From assembly GCF_000264315.1 (NCBI RefSeq), contig NZ_AJXU01000015.1, positions 1 to 64,000 of the forward strand: a stretch of DNA of 64,000 nucleotides. The letters are read 5' to 3'. Origin of the DNA: Rhodanobacter fulvus Jip2 (GTDB lineage Bacteria > Pseudomonadota > Gammaproteobacteria > Xanthomonadales > Rhodanobacteraceae). Both the position numbers and the translations under genes were made by a program. This document shows positions 28,234 through 37,789 of the stretch, piece by piece (the first letter of the stretch is position 1; the number at the start of each line of letters is the position of its first letter). The notes beneath the pieces were generated by a model. That model saw only the letters and a list, made by a program, of their open reading frames with translations. It was not told where the DNA came from and ran no database searches.

Positions 28234-31080
28234 TCAGAAACTGAACTGTGCCTTCAGGCTGAACATGCGGTCGTTGATCTGCACATCACGCGGACGCGTA
28301 TCCACACCGAAGATCGTGGCGCGCTTGGTGTTGGTCAGGTTTACCGCCGCGGCGGTCAGCGAGAACAGGTCCGAGAAGTGATACGTCACCGACGCGTCGA
28401 CCTGGCCATAGGCCTTGTCGTAGATCGGCAGGTCGCCGGTGCCGTTGCCGCGCGTGGTGACTACCCACTGGCTGCGCCAGTTGTAGGCAACGCGGGCGGA
28501 AATCGGGCCCTTCTCGTACATCGCCACCAGGTTGTAGCTGTTCTTCGACAGGCCTTCCAGCGGCACCTGCAGCGGGTTGCCGTCGGTGTCCATCGCATCC
28601 GGGCTGGGTGCCTTGCTGTAGACGTAGGTGTAGTTGACCTGCATGCCCAGTCCGTCGAATGGCTCGGGCAGGAAGTCGAAGAAGGTCTGGTAGCCCGCCT
28701 CGGCACCCTTGATCACGCCGTTCTCGCCATTGACCAGACGGGTGATGTCGTAATCATGCATTTTGCCCAACTGATCGGGATGCGGCTCGTTGACCGAGGT
28801 GCTCTGCACGAAGCCGTCCACCGCCTTGTAGAACAGCGCGCCGTAGAGCATCTGGTTGGGCGAGATGTACCACTCCAGCGAGGTGTCGTACTGCTTGGCC
28901 GTCATCGGTTTCAGGTAGGGATTGCCGCCGGCGTTGCCGGTGTAGGCGTTCGCGCCGGTATCCGCGTTCGGGGTGCTCAGGGTCAGCATCGGGTTGAGCT
29001 GGTCGAAGCTGGGCCGCGACAAGCCCTTCGACGCGGCGAAGCGCCACTGCAAGGTGTCGGTGAGGTGGGCCGTGACGTTGAGGCTGGGCAGGTAGGAGTT
29101 GTACGAGTTGTCGACGCTGAGCGGCAACACCGCGCCGGTCGAGTCGGTCATCACGCCGTGCGTGCTGACATTCGTGCGCACCGCGCGCACGCCGACATTG
29201 CCATCGACGGGGATGGAGCCCAGCTGGGTACCGAAGGTGATCAGGCCGTAGGCGGCGTAGGTCTTCTCGCCCTGCTTGTTGGTGCCGGTGGCCGGATAGG
29301 TCAGCGGATCGGGGTATCCAAACATCGTGCGCGAGGCGTCGTAGTCGTACAGCAGCGACGGATTCGGCGCGATGAACGAGCCGATCACGTCGGCATCGCC
29401 ATGGAAGAAATCGGCAAACGAACGCTGGATCCAGGTGGAGTCGTCGTAGTTGGACAGCGGCTGGCCCACCCACTTGAACTGGTAACCCGAGTCGGCGGTT
29501 TCCGCCTTGCGATCGGTGGTGCGCACGCCGAACTTGATCGACTGCAGGAAATCGCCGCCAAACGAATACTCACCGTCGGCGCGCCAGGCAAACTCGCGCC
29601 CGTTGCTCCTGGTCTTGTCGTCCATGATGAAGTTGAACGCGTTGTTGGCCGGATCGGTCACGTACGCGTTGTCCACGCCCAGCACCGGCGTGTGGCCAGC
29701 GATGTTCTGATAGAAATACGGCGTGGTGGTGTGGGTGTTGAGGATGTAGCGGAAGGTGTCGGTCTTGGCCTTGATGTACTGGAAATCGGTTTTCAAGGTG
29801 AGGTTGTTGGTGGCGTTCCACGAGCCGCCCCACGAGAAGTCGGTGGTGACCGAATGGCGCGTGGTGAGGCTGCTGTTGGAGTCCACGCTGACGCCCGCGG
29901 TCGGCGCCACGGAGGGATCAGGTACGCCCTTGGCATCGTTGCCGCCGGTACCGTTGAAGGTGCCGCTGATGAAGTCGCCGTTGGGGCCGAATGCGAACGG
30001 CTTGGTCGGGTCGGGAATCATCCCCTGCGCACTGGTGTAGGCGAAGTACGAGTAGTCGTTCCACTGGAATTTGTAGTCCGAACGCAGTGCCTGCGCGTAC
30101 AGCTCGACGTCGGCATTCGGACGCCATTGCAGCGCGACGGATGTGCCCAGTCGACGGCGCTGCCCCAGCGTCTCGCCGACGCCGCCGCCATGCGGCACCT
30201 GCAGCGTGCGGCCTTCGAAACCCGGGTAATCCGCTTCCGGATAGACCTCGCCCGTCGCGTCCGCAGCGCCGGCATGGATGGTGTAGAACGGCTCGGTGCT
30301 GATCACGTCCTGGCGGAACGAATGCTTCTGGTAGGCCACGTCCACCAGCAGGCCGAACTCGCCGGCATCGGTATCCCAGCGGTTGCTGTACAGCGCGGAG
30401 GCCGACGGGTGGCCGTCCTTGATCAGGTCGCCGTAGTCGTATTCGCCGGTGACCGCGATCTTCTGGCCCGCGAAATCGAACGGCTTGTGCGTGCGCAGGT
30501 TCACCGTGCCGCCGAGGCCGCCCTCGATGATTTCCGCGGACGGGTTTTTGTACACGTCGATGCCGGCCAGCAATTCGGACGGCACATCCTCGAAACTCAG
30601 CGCGCGCCCGCCGTTGGCGGTGAAGGCGTCGCGGCCGTTGATCTCGGTGCGCACCTGGGTCAGGCCGCGGATGGCGATGGTGCTGCCTTCGCCGTAGTTG
30701 CGATCGATCTGGATGCCGGAGATGCGCTGCAGCGCCTCGGCCACGTTGCTGTCGGGCAGCTTGCCAATGTCCTCGGCCACGATCGAATCGACGATCTGAT
30801 CAGCGTTCTGCTTGATCGAGATGGCCGACGCCATGCTGGCGCGCACACCGGTAACGGTGACCGCACTGAGACTGGTGGTGTCCTTTTTGGGCGCGGGCTT
30901 TTGTGTCTGCGGTGCAGCCTGGTCGGTGTTCGCGCTGGTGGTCGTGTCGGCCTGTTGCGCCCACACCGCCGCCGGCATGGCGAACATCGCCACGCTCATC
31001 GCGATGGCCATCGAAAGGCCGCTGCGGCGCAATGGCACCGTGCCGAAACGCCCGGATTTATCGTTGTCTTGCCTGTTCAT
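28234..31080 (-). CDS. TonB-dependent receptor of the xyloglucan locus
   Basis: A 948-aa outer-membrane receptor. The ATG at 31080 has GGAAG upstream and is followed by a signal peptide (LSMAIAMSVAMFAMPAAVWAQ), a TonB-box-like LSAVTVTG, a plug domain (IVAEDIGKLPDSNVAEALQRISGI, IRGLTQVRTEINGRDAF) and a C-terminal 22-strand barrel ending in FSF with a terminal Phe. It belongs to the large carbohydrate-type receptors of Xanthomonadales (TIGR01782-like). Position directly before GH74 makes uptake of xyloglucan oligosaccharides the likely job. No SusD-like partner is present, as usual in Proteobacteria. Confidence 0.94.
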   Translation of the reverse strand: MNRQDNDKSGRFGTVPLRRSGLSMAIAMSVAMFAMPAAVWAQQADTTTSANTDQAAPQTQKPAPKKDTTSLSAVTVTGVRASMASAISIKQNADQIVDSIVAEDIGKLPDSNVAEALQRISGIQIDRNYGEGSTIAIRGLTQVRTEINGRDAFTANGGRALSFEDVPSELLAGIDVYKNPSAEIIEGGLGGTVNLRTHKPFDFAGQKIAVTGEYDYGDLIKDGHPSASALYSNRWDTDAGEFGLLVDVAYQKHSFRQDVISTEPFYTIHAGAADATGEVYPEADYPGFEGRTLQVPHGGGVGETLGQRRRLGTSVALQWRPNADVELYAQALRSDYKFQWNDYSYFAYTSAQGMIPDPTKPFAFGPNGDFISGTFNGTGGNDAKGVPDPSVAPTAGVSVDSNSSLTTRHSVTTDFSWGGSWNATNNLTLKTDFQYIKAKTDTFRYILNTHTTTPYFYQNIAGHTPVLGVDNAYVTDPANNAFNFIMDDKTRSNGREFAWRADGEYSFGGDFLQSIKFGVRTTDRKAETADSGYQFKWVGQPLSNYDDSTWIQRSFADFFHGDADVIGSFIAPNPSLLYDYDASRTMFGYPDPLTYPATGTNKQGEKTYAAYGLITFGTQLGSIPVDGNVGVRAVRTNVSTHGVMTDSTGAVLPLSVDNSYNSYLPSLNVTAHLTDTLQWRFAASKGLSRPSFDQLNPMLTLSTPNADTGANAYTGNAGGNPYLKPMTAKQYDTSLEWYISPNQMLYGALFYKAVDGFVQSTSVNEPHPDQLGKMHDYDITRLVNGENGVIKGAEAGYQTFFDFLPEPFDGLGMQVNYTYVYSKAPSPDAMDTDGNPLQVPLEGLSKNSYNLVAMYEKGPISARVAYNWRSQWVVTTRGNGTGDLPIYDKAYGQVDASVTYHFSDLFSLTAAAVNLTNTKRATIFGVDTRPRDVQINDRMFSLKAQFSF

Positions 31081-31472
31081 CTGATATTTCTTCCCGAAGA
31101 ATTTGGATTGCCGCTGCAGTGATCTGCGCAAGCATGTCGCCGATGGCGATGGCACCAACCTGGCGTACATCTCCGGGTTGCGTCAGCGCCCTGCCCGTCC
31201 CCTGTTGCTCACTGAAGAACATTCGGTGCACTGGCAGCGCACGCATGCTGGAGCGAGCGCAACACGGGCGCAATTACGAAATCAGCGATTCGCGTGACGT
31301 TTCTTCATTTGCATCCGCCGCAAAACACAAGGCGAATCCAGCGCATCGGCCCGCACGAAATCCCCGCGAAAACACGGCGATCCGAATGCTTTGCGAGCCG
31401 GGACCGATCGACCGACCGTCGTATGGGTTGCGACCACGCGAGGGCGGGAACGGCGACGCAACCTCACGCCAA
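31081..31472. other. 392-bp gap before the TonB-dependent receptor
   Basis: No convincing gene, hairpin or known operator was found here. It must hold at least part of the leader of the receptor-GH74 operon if that operon has its own promoter. The codon pattern of the short open frames inside is not gene-like. Confidence 0.6.
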
Positions 31473-33815
31473 TTATTTGCCCATCACCCTTGCCAGACCC
31501 GCGACCTTCTTGCCGAACGCCGCATCACCACCGGTGGCGCGCAAGCTTTGCGATGCGTTGTCCCAGTGCAGCGCCGTGGTGGTGCCCTGCCCCTTTTGAT
31601 AGGCGTACGACGTGCCGTCGTCGTCATACAGCGCGAACTCGGCGTCGCTGCCGGGATAGACGCGGATCTCGGCAATCGATTGCTTCGAGACGGTGGACTG
31701 GACGTCCGAACCCAGCGGCACGATCGAACCGGCGCGCACGAAGACGGGAATCCGGTCGATGGGTGCGGCCACCTTCACCCAGCGTCCGCCGGCCAGCTTT
31801 TCGTTCGTCCAGAAGTTGTACCAGTCGCTGCCGGCGGGCAAATAGACGTCTTTTTCGGTCTGGCCCTGCGCGGTGATCGGCGCCACCAGGAAGGCCGGGC
31901 CGAACATGTATTGCGTGCCGAGATCGGCGACGTTGGGGTCGTTGGGAAAATCCATCCACAACGGCCGCATGAACGGCGCGCCGGTGTCGTAGGTCTTCTT
32001 GGCCAGGCTGTAGATGTACGGAATCAGGCGGTAGCGAAGCCTGTCGTACTTCGCCATCACCGCCTCGGCCTCATGGCCAAACGCCCAGATTTCCGTGTGC
32101 TTGCGGCTGCCATGGATGCGCAGCGTGGGCAGGAAGGTGCCGTACTCGAACCAGCGCGTGAGCAGTTCGGGGTAGTCGTTGTTCTGCCCCACCGTGTCGC
32201 GTGCGTCGGACGGATCGAGCAGCGGCTTTTTGGTGGCGCTTGTGGTTTGCGGCAGCCATTGCCAGCCGCCGATGTCGTTGCCCCAATAGGCGATGCCCGA
32301 GGCGGTCATGTTGAGGCCGGTGGGAATCTGGCGGCGCAGCGCTTCCCAGCTCGGGTCGATGTCCGACGACCAGAACAGTGCACCGGTACGCTGCGAGCCG
32401 AGGTACGCGGCGCGGGAAAGAATCAGCACGCGCTCATCCGGTTTCCAGGCGCGCATGCCCTTGGCGACGCTTTCCACGTGCAGCAGCGGGTAGACGTTGT
32501 GGTAGCGATCGCCGGAGCCGATCGAGAAGAAATAGCCGTCCGGCACCAGGTCCGGCTCGGTCTCGTCCAGCCAAGGGTAGTCGTAGCCGTGCGAGAGAAT
32601 GTTGTCGCGCACGTGCGTCCAGAACCACTGCCGCGCGGCCGGGTTGGTGGCATCGAGCAGCGCACCGGCGCGGTCGGAACGGAACGGCAAGCCGTCGACC
32701 GTCTTGCCGTCCTTGTCCTTCAGGAAATAACCCTTGGCGTCGAGCTCCTTGAAGTAGCGGCCGGAGCGCTCGAAACGCGGCCAGATCGACACGATGGATT
32801 TCATGCCCATCGCATGCAGCTCTCGGTTCATGCCGTCCGGGTCGGGAAATTCCGCCGGATTGATGTCCATCTGGCCCATGCGCGTCCAGTAGAACCAGTC
32901 CTGCACCATCACGTCCAACGGATAGTTTTTCTCGCGATAGGTGCGCGCCACCCGTAGGATTTCGGCCTGGCTGCTGTAGCGCGCCTTGGACTGGATCAGG
33001 CCGAACGCCGCCTTGGGCGGGATCGGCGTCTTGCCGGTCACCCGCGCATAGGCCGAGTAGATCTGCTCCGGCGTGCCGCCGGTGATGACGAAGAAACTGA
33101 CGCGTTCACCCACCTTCGACTGGAACCGGGTGTGGCCGTTGATGCCGGCCACGAAGCGCGTCTCCGACGGGTTGTCCCAGATGATGCCGTAACCCTTCGA
33201 CGAGACCATGAAGGGCACGCACACGGTTTCACCGCTGGGCGCGTCGTACCAGTGCTTGCAGTCGATCACGCGACCGCGCAGATCGAGCGGCCCCAGGCTG
33301 CCCTGGTTCTGGCCCATGCCGTAGTAGTGCTCATCGGCGGGCGCCTTGAAGGTCGCACCCACCTGATAGGTCGCCTCGCCCGCCACCTCGTGCGGCGACA
33401 TCTCCCAGCCGGTCATGTCGACGACCGTCGCACCGCTGGCGTTCTTCACCTGCAGGCTCACCGGTGCCAGCTGCGGCGCGAAATAGCGATCGGTGATCGC
33501 CGGCGCGCGCGGTGGCGGTGGCGCATCCACATGCAGGGTCAACGCGGGCGACGCGAAGGTATTGCCGCTGGCGTCGCGGGTTTGCTGGAACGCCGAATCA
33601 TCGACGTGGTCGGCAAGGATCCCGTAACCGGGCGCCGCCAGCACCTGCGCCTTGTCGGCGGCAATCGTCACGTGGACGACGTTCGGCCCATACGCCTCGA
33701 CGCTGACCCACGCACCATGGCGGTCGAGCGTGACCCGCTCTGCGGCATCGACGGTGGCCATCGTCGCGGCAAGGGACAAGGCCAGGCCCAACAAGGCAGT
33801 TCTGGAAATTCGCAC
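31473..33815 (-). CDS. GH31 family glycosidase, secreted (second copy)
   Basis: A 780-aa family-31 enzyme without the PA14 insert. The start is a GTG at 33815, supported by GAGGGG 5 nt upstream; an ATG 3 bp further out is in another frame. A Sec signal ends near VDAAE. The nucleophile is D417 in PWLDETEPD and the acid/base D485 in FWSSDIDPSW. Sequence around both sites differs from the lipoprotein GH31 at 16905-19808, so the two are probably not redundant; alpha-xylosidase, alpha-glucosidase or another alpha-glycosidase activity is possible. It is the first gene of the locus in transcription order, separated by 392 bp from the receptor. Confidence 0.9.
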   Translation of the reverse strand: MRISRTALLGLALSLAATMATVDAAERVTLDRHGAWVSVEAYGPNVVHVTIAADKAQVLAAPGYGILADHVDDSAFQQTRDASGNTFASPALTLHVDAPPPPRAPAITDRYFAPQLAPVSLQVKNASGATVVDMTGWEMSPHEVAGEATYQVGATFKAPADEHYYGMGQNQGSLGPLDLRGRVIDCKHWYDAPSGETVCVPFMVSSKGYGIIWDNPSETRFVAGINGHTRFQSKVGERVSFFVITGGTPEQIYSAYARVTGKTPIPPKAAFGLIQSKARYSSQAEILRVARTYREKNYPLDVMVQDWFYWTRMGQMDINPAEFPDPDGMNRELHAMGMKSIVSIWPRFERSGRYFKELDAKGYFLKDKDGKTVDGLPFRSDRAGALLDATNPAARQWFWTHVRDNILSHGYDYPWLDETEPDLVPDGYFFSIGSGDRYHNVYPLLHVESVAKGMRAWKPDERVLILSRAAYLGSQRTGALFWSSDIDPSWEALRRQIPTGLNMTASGIAYWGNDIGGWQWLPQTTSATKKPLLDPSDARDTVGQNNDYPELLTRWFEYGTFLPTLRIHGSRKHTEIWAFGHEAEAVMAKYDRLRYRLIPYIYSLAKKTYDTGAPFMRPLWMDFPNDPNVADLGTQYMFGPAFLVAPITAQGQTEKDVYLPAGSDWYNFWTNEKLAGGRWVKVAAPIDRIPVFVRAGSIVPLGSDVQSTVSKQSIAEIRVYPGSDAEFALYDDDGTSYAYQKGQGTTTALHWDNASQSLRATGGDAAFGKKVAGLARVMGK

Positions 33816-34105
33816 GGCATCCCCTCAACGCTGATACGAACGTGCACCACCGGGCACACGTCGGAATGCCTGACTATTTATCATACGAATCGGCCCCGCC
33901 CGCTCCGCTGCCCCGCTTTCGGCAAAATTCGTTATGCGGGTTGGGGGATTTGATAAAGACCGGGAGTTTCCCGGCAGGTCGTGTAACGGGAGGAGACGGG
34001 CTTGTATGGACACGCTCGGTGGTAGCGGCTTCAGCCGCGATGCTCTTGATGTTTGCAGGAGCGATTTCAGTCGCGACGCTCATTGTTGGTGGAGCAAAGT
34101 CAAAG

Positions 34106-34185
34106 GCTTTCGATCGCCTACGGCGCTCGAGTCACTTTTCTCTTGCGTGGCCAAGAGAAAAGTAACCAAAAGAGAAGGCCACCCC
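34106..34185 (+). repeat. Left terminal inverted arm of the 1-kb element
   Basis: Begins with GCTTTCGATCGCC and GGCGCTCGAGTCACTTTTC and ends in GGCCACCCC. Within it CTTTTCTCTTG pairs with CAAGAGAAAAG around a 6-nt GCGTGGC-type centre, a hairpin in its own right. The reverse complement recurs at 34880-34959 with a few mismatches. Confidence 0.88.
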
Positions 34186-34383
34186 ACTTGGCGCTTGCCG
34201 CCCGTCCATGGGCAGCAAGTCCGTGAGCCGGGGTCGGGCTTTTCGACAGGGCATCCTGCCCTGGCGAAAAGGAGTCGACATCCATGTCGACTCCCGCTGC
34301 GCGGCCTTGTCGCCCCCGCCTCACCGCCGCACAGGGGCCCCGGGTAGAGCGGCGGGCCATCCTGGCCCGCACTCGGGATGGAG

Positions 34384-34510
34384 CCAAAGCAAAAGCAAGG
34401 GCAGAGGCAGAAGCAAAAAGGCAGACGCAGAAGCAAAGGCAGAGGCAGAGGCAGAGGCAGAGGCAGAGGCAGAGGCAGAGGCAAAGGCAAAGGCAAAGGC
34501 AAAGGCAAAG
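34384..34510. repeat. Hexanucleotide tandem repeat (AGAGGC / AAAGGC)
   Basis: Seven exact AGAGGC units (34441-34482) run directly into four exact AAAGGC units (34483-34506). Degenerate copies extend upstream to about 34384. The array sits between the hairpins of the 1-kb element and gives Lys/Glu/Ala or Pro/Leu runs when translated. It is not part of a recognisable gene. Confidence 0.95.
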
Positions 34511-34879
34511 CCGCCAGCCTCGACCGTTCTCCCTGAGCGTAGGCCGAAGGCCGAAGTCGAAGGGCACCCGCCAACCGCACCCTTCGACTTCGCCGCTGCG
34601 CGGCTACGCTCAGGGCGAACGGAGCTGAGGGGGAAACATCGAAAACATCACGTCGCGGCGCTCTCGCCGCGGCAACGCCGCGGCACACCGAGTCCGCGCC
34701 ACGATGGCGCGGCGCTCTTCCCGGGGCCCCTCTGCAGCGGCGGGCGGGCGAAGGAGAAGCCCGCAGGGTGGCTTGCATGGATGCAAGCCAGTTTGGCGTC
34801 AGTCCATGGATGGACTGTCGACAAACCCCGTAGCCTGCCCGCGGACCTTGCGGACAGGATGTCCGCAAGGCGCGGAAGC

Positions 34880-34959
34880 GGGGTGGCCTTTCTCTTGGTT
34901 ATCTTTCTCTTTGGCCACGCAAAGAGAAAGTGACTCGAGCGCCATAGGCGATCGAAAGC
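34880..34959 (-). repeat. Right terminal inverted arm of the 1-kb element
   Basis: Imperfect reverse complement of 34106-34185: GGGGTGGCC, TTTCTCTTTGGCCACGC, AAAGAGAAAGTGACTCGAGC, GGCGATCGAAAGC. It is directly followed by the right outer REP arm and then the end of xylH. Confidence 0.88.
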
Positions 34960-35024
34960 TCTTGCTCTAAGGCCACATTCAAGAGCAAGAGCATCGCGGC
35001 TGAAGCCGCTCCCACAGGTGCGTG

Positions 35025-36218
35025 TCAGCGGCGGGCGCCGCTGGAGACCACGTCGGCCCAGACGGCCAGCACCAGGATCAGGCCCTTCACGATCATCTGC
35101 CAGTACGCGTCCACGTCGATCATCGACATGCCGTTGTCGAGGCTGGCCATCACCAGCACGCCGACCAGCGCGCCGTGCACCGTGCCCACGCCGCCGCGCA
35201 TCGAGGCGCCGCCGATGAAGCAGGCGGCGATGGCGTCGAGCTCGCCGTTGATGCCGGCCGAGGGCGAGCCCGCGGCCAGGCGGGCGGTGTTGACCAGGCC
35301 GGCGAAGGCGCACATCACGCCCATCAACGCGAACACGGCCAGGCGCACGCGGTCGACGTTGATACCGGACAAGCGCGTCGCTTCGATATTGCTGCCGATC
35401 GCGTAGATATGCCGCCCGAACACCGTCTGCGTGGCGATGAACGAGAACACCGCCAGCAGGCCCAGCAGCAACAGCACCGGCACCGGGATGCCGCCGTAAT
35501 CGTTGAGCACGTGCACGAATACGAACAGCGCCACGGCGGCCGCGACCAGTTTGGCGGCATCCATCCAGACCGGGCTGACCTTCAGTTCCAGCCGCTGGCG
35601 CGCGGTACGCCGGCGCCAGGTCACGAAGGCCAGCAAGACCAGGATCAGCACCGCCAGCACATTGCCGGTAGCCGGCGACACGTAGCCCTGGCCGATCACC
35701 ACGAAGGCGTCGGACGATGGCGCGATGGTGGAGCCGCCGGTGGCGCCCAGCAGCGCGCCGCGATACGCCAGCATGCCGCCCAGGCCCACGATGAATGAGG
35801 GCACTCTCAACCACGTCACCCACAGGCCGTTGAAGGTGCCGACCAGGGCGCCCAGCAGCAGCACCAGCAGGATCGTCACCGGCAGCGGCAGGTGCTGGCT
35901 GATGTCCAGGATGGCGGCCACGCCACCCAACAGGCCCAGCAACGAACCGACGGAAAGATCGATCTCGCCGGCGATGATGATGAACACCATGCCCAGCGCC
36001 AGCATGCCGGTGATCGACATCTGCCGGAACAGGTTCGAGATGTTGCGCGAGGTGAGGAAGGCGCCGTTGGTGGCGTACGAGAAGTAGGCCCAGATCAGCG
36101 CCACGGCCACCAGCAGCGCCACGATCTTGTATTGCGAAAAGAACTGCCGGATGCGGGTCGAGCCCGGCGTTCGGTTCTGCCCGGCGGGCGCGGGGGAAAC
36201 ATTCACGGAAGCGTTCAT
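35025..36218 (-). CDS. xylH: D-xylose ABC transporter permease
   Basis: A 397-aa inner-membrane permease of the BPD_transp_2 family with about ten hydrophobic spans. Recognisable segments are [20 protein letters not shown] (the family EAA-like region), [17 protein letters not shown] and [20 protein letters not shown]. Length and order (xylF-xylG-xylH) match E. coli-type xylose transporters. It overlaps xylG by 4 bp and is the last gene of the operon; the 1-kb repeat element follows immediately. It would import xylose freed by the alpha-xylosidases. Confidence 0.92.
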   Translation of the reverse strand: MNASVNVSPAPAGQNRTPGSTRIRQFFSQYKIVALLVAVALIWAYFSYATNGAFLTSRNISNLFRQMSITGMLALGMVFIIIAGEIDLSVGSLLGLLGGVAAILDISQHLPLPVTILLVLLLGALVGTFNGLWVTWLRVPSFIVGLGGMLAYRGALLGATGGSTIAPSSDAFVVIGQGYVSPATGNVLAVLILVLLAFVTWRRRTARQRLELKVSPVWMDAAKLVAAAVALFVFVHVLNDYGGIPVPVLLLLGLLAVFSFIATQTVFGRHIYAIGSNIEATRLSGINVDRVRLAVFALMGVMCAFAGLVNTARLAAGSPSAGINGELDAIAACFIGGASMRGGVGTVHGALVGVLVMASLDNGMSMIDVDAYWQMIVKGLILVLAVWADVVSSGARR

Positions 36219-37789
36219 GCGTTATCGATCCTGTGCGGCAATTCCAGCGCGGCGGCCAGCAGGTCTTCCTGGCGCAATCCGTCGTTGATGAAGTCGCCAC
36301 GTATGCGGCCATCGGCCATCACCAGCACCCGGTCGCTGAGACCGAGCACCTCGGGCATTTCGGAGCTGACCACGATGATCGCCATGCCGCGCGATGCAAG
36401 GTCGAAGATCAGCCGGTAGATTTCCTGCTTGGCGCCCACGTCGACACCGCGGGTGGGCTCGTCGAGGATCAGCACCTTCGGGTCGGGCAGCAGCATGCGG
36501 GTCAGCACCGCCTTCTGCTGGTTGCCGCCGGAAAGGCTGGCGATCGGCAGCATCGGGTTGGCCGCGCGCACATTGAGCCGTTTCATCTCGTGATGGAACG
36601 CGTGCGCCTCGCGGTTGCCGTCGATCACGCCGCCGCGCGCGTAACGATGCAGCACGCTCAGGGTGATGTTCGGCCCCACCCCCATCAGTGGCACGATGCC
36701 GTCGCGCTTGCGATCCTCCGGCACCATGCACAGACCGGCAGCCACCGCCGCCTGCGGGCTGCGGATGTGCACCGGTTTGCCTTCGATGCGCAGCTCCGCA
36801 CTCCAGGTGCCTGGATAGGCGCCGTAGATTGCCGACACCAGTTCGGTACGACCAGCGCCGATCAGGCCGGCGATACCCAGGATTTCGCCCTTGCGCACTT
36901 GCAGCGACACATTGTCGACGCGCTTGCGCTTGGGGTTCATCACGTCCAGGCAGGTGACGTTCGATGCCTCAAGCACCACCTCGCCGATGGTGTGCGGCTT
37001 GCGCTCGAACATCTGGCCCAGTTCGCGGCCCACCATCATGGTGACGATCTGGGCGGTGTCGAGCTCGGCCATCGACCGCGTGCCGATGTGCTTGCCGTCG
37101 CGGATCACGGTGATGCGATCACACACCTCGGCCACTTCATCGAGCTTGTGCGAGATGTACACGCAAGCCACGCCGCGGCGCTTGAGGTCGGCCACGATGG
37201 ACAGCAGGGTGCGGGTTTCGGTGGCGGTGAGCGAGGACGACGGCTCATCGAAGATGATCAGCCGCGCCTCCTTGCTGAGCGCCTTGGCGATCTCTATCAG
37301 CTGCTGATGCCCGCTGCCGTAGTGCAGCACCTGCTGCGCCACGTTGATGCCGTCGATACCCAGCTCGCGCAGCAGCGCTTCGGCGCGCTGGTGCATCGCC
37401 GGGTAATCCATCAGGCCGCCGAAGCGACGGATCTCGCGGCCGAGAAAGATGTTCTCGGTGACGCTGAGCTCCGGCACCAGCATCAGCTCCTGATGGATGA
37501 TGGCGATGCCGGCGCGCTCGCTGTCGGCCACCGTGTGCGCCTGCAGCGGCACCCCGTCGACCAGGATCTCGCCCTCGTAGCTGCCGTAGGGATAGACGCC
37601 CGACAGCACTTTCATCAGGGTGGATTTGCCGGCACCGTTCTCGCCGCACAAGCCCAGGCATTCGCCGGCGCGCACCTGCAGGTCGACGCCGTCGACAGCG
37701 GCGAAGCTGCCGAACATCTTGCGGATGCCGCGCATGTCCAGCAGGCAATCGCCGTTCTCCCCGGCGCGGGCGGCGGACTCAGTTGCCAT
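36215..37789 (-). CDS. xylG: D-xylose ABC transporter ATP-binding protein
   Basis: A 524-aa tandem ATPase with two nucleotide-binding domains. The first has Walker [10 protein letters not shown] (49-57), [16 protein letters not shown] and FDEPSSSLT; the second has [10 protein letters not shown] in place of a full Walker A, then [16 protein letters not shown] and [11 protein letters not shown], as usual for sugar importers of this class. The start is taken as the ATG at 37789, which has AGG 3 nt upstream; the ATG at 37801 is an alternative, and both overlap the end of xylF. It energises XylH. Confidence 0.93.
   Translation of the reverse strand: MATESAARAGENGDCLLDMRGIRKMFGSFAAVDGVDLQVRAGECLGLCGENGAGKSTLMKVLSGVYPYGSYEGEILVDGVPLQAHTVADSERAGIAIIHQELMLVPELSVTENIFLGREIRRFGGLMDYPAMHQRAEALLRELGIDGINVAQQVLHYGSGHQQLIEIAKALSKEARLIIFDEPSSSLTATETRTLLSIVADLKRRGVACVYISHKLDEVAEVCDRITVIRDGKHIGTRSMAELDTAQIVTMMVGRELGQMFERKPHTIGEVVLEASNVTCLDVMNPKRKRVDNVSLQVRKGEILGIAGLIGAGRTELVSAIYGAYPGTWSAELRIEGKPVHIRSPQAAVAAGLCMVPEDRKRDGIVPLMGVGPNITLSVLHRYARGGVIDGNREAHAFHHEMKRLNVRAANPMLPIASLSGGNQQKAVLTRMLLPDPKVLILDEPTRGVDVGAKQEIYRLIFDLASRGMAIIVVSSEMPEVLGLSDRVLVMADGRIRGDFINDGLRQEDLLAAALELPHRIDNA

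Larger units (their letters stand above)
34018..35017. repeat. 1-kb non-coding mosaic element of inverted repeats and hairpins
   Basis: The gap between the GH31 gene and xylH holds a layered palindromic structure and no credible gene. The outer edges are REP-type arms: GGTAGCGGCTTCAGCCGCGA at the left and GCGGCTGAAGCCGCTCCCAC at the right. Inside are two roughly 80-bp inverted arms (34106-34185 and 34880-34959). Between them are six perfect or near-perfect hairpins at 34239-34271, 34271-34294, 34352-34370, 34769-34790, 34800-34817 and 34846-34870. The three left hairpins have CC or TCC loops and the three right ones GG or GGA loops. Open frames crossing it are artefacts of composition. Confidence 0.88.

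Noticed and set aside
31058-31273. Short minus-strand frame in the gap before the receptor
   Set aside because: It overlaps the receptor start, lacks a ribosome-binding site and resembles no known protein.
33840-33900. TATGATAAAT-like -10 element before the second GH31 gene
   Set aside because: A -10-like sequence is visible on the minus strand, but no -35 element lies at a proper distance, so no promoter is claimed.
34441-34506. Possible CRISPR array
   Set aside because: The repeat unit is six bases with no spacers; it is a microsatellite.
34080-34933. Open frames with long Pro-Leu or Lys-Ala-Glu runs on both strands
   Set aside because: They are the translation of the hexamer array and hairpins of the 1-kb element; no ribosome-binding site, no homologue recognised, and the frames cross inverted repeats.
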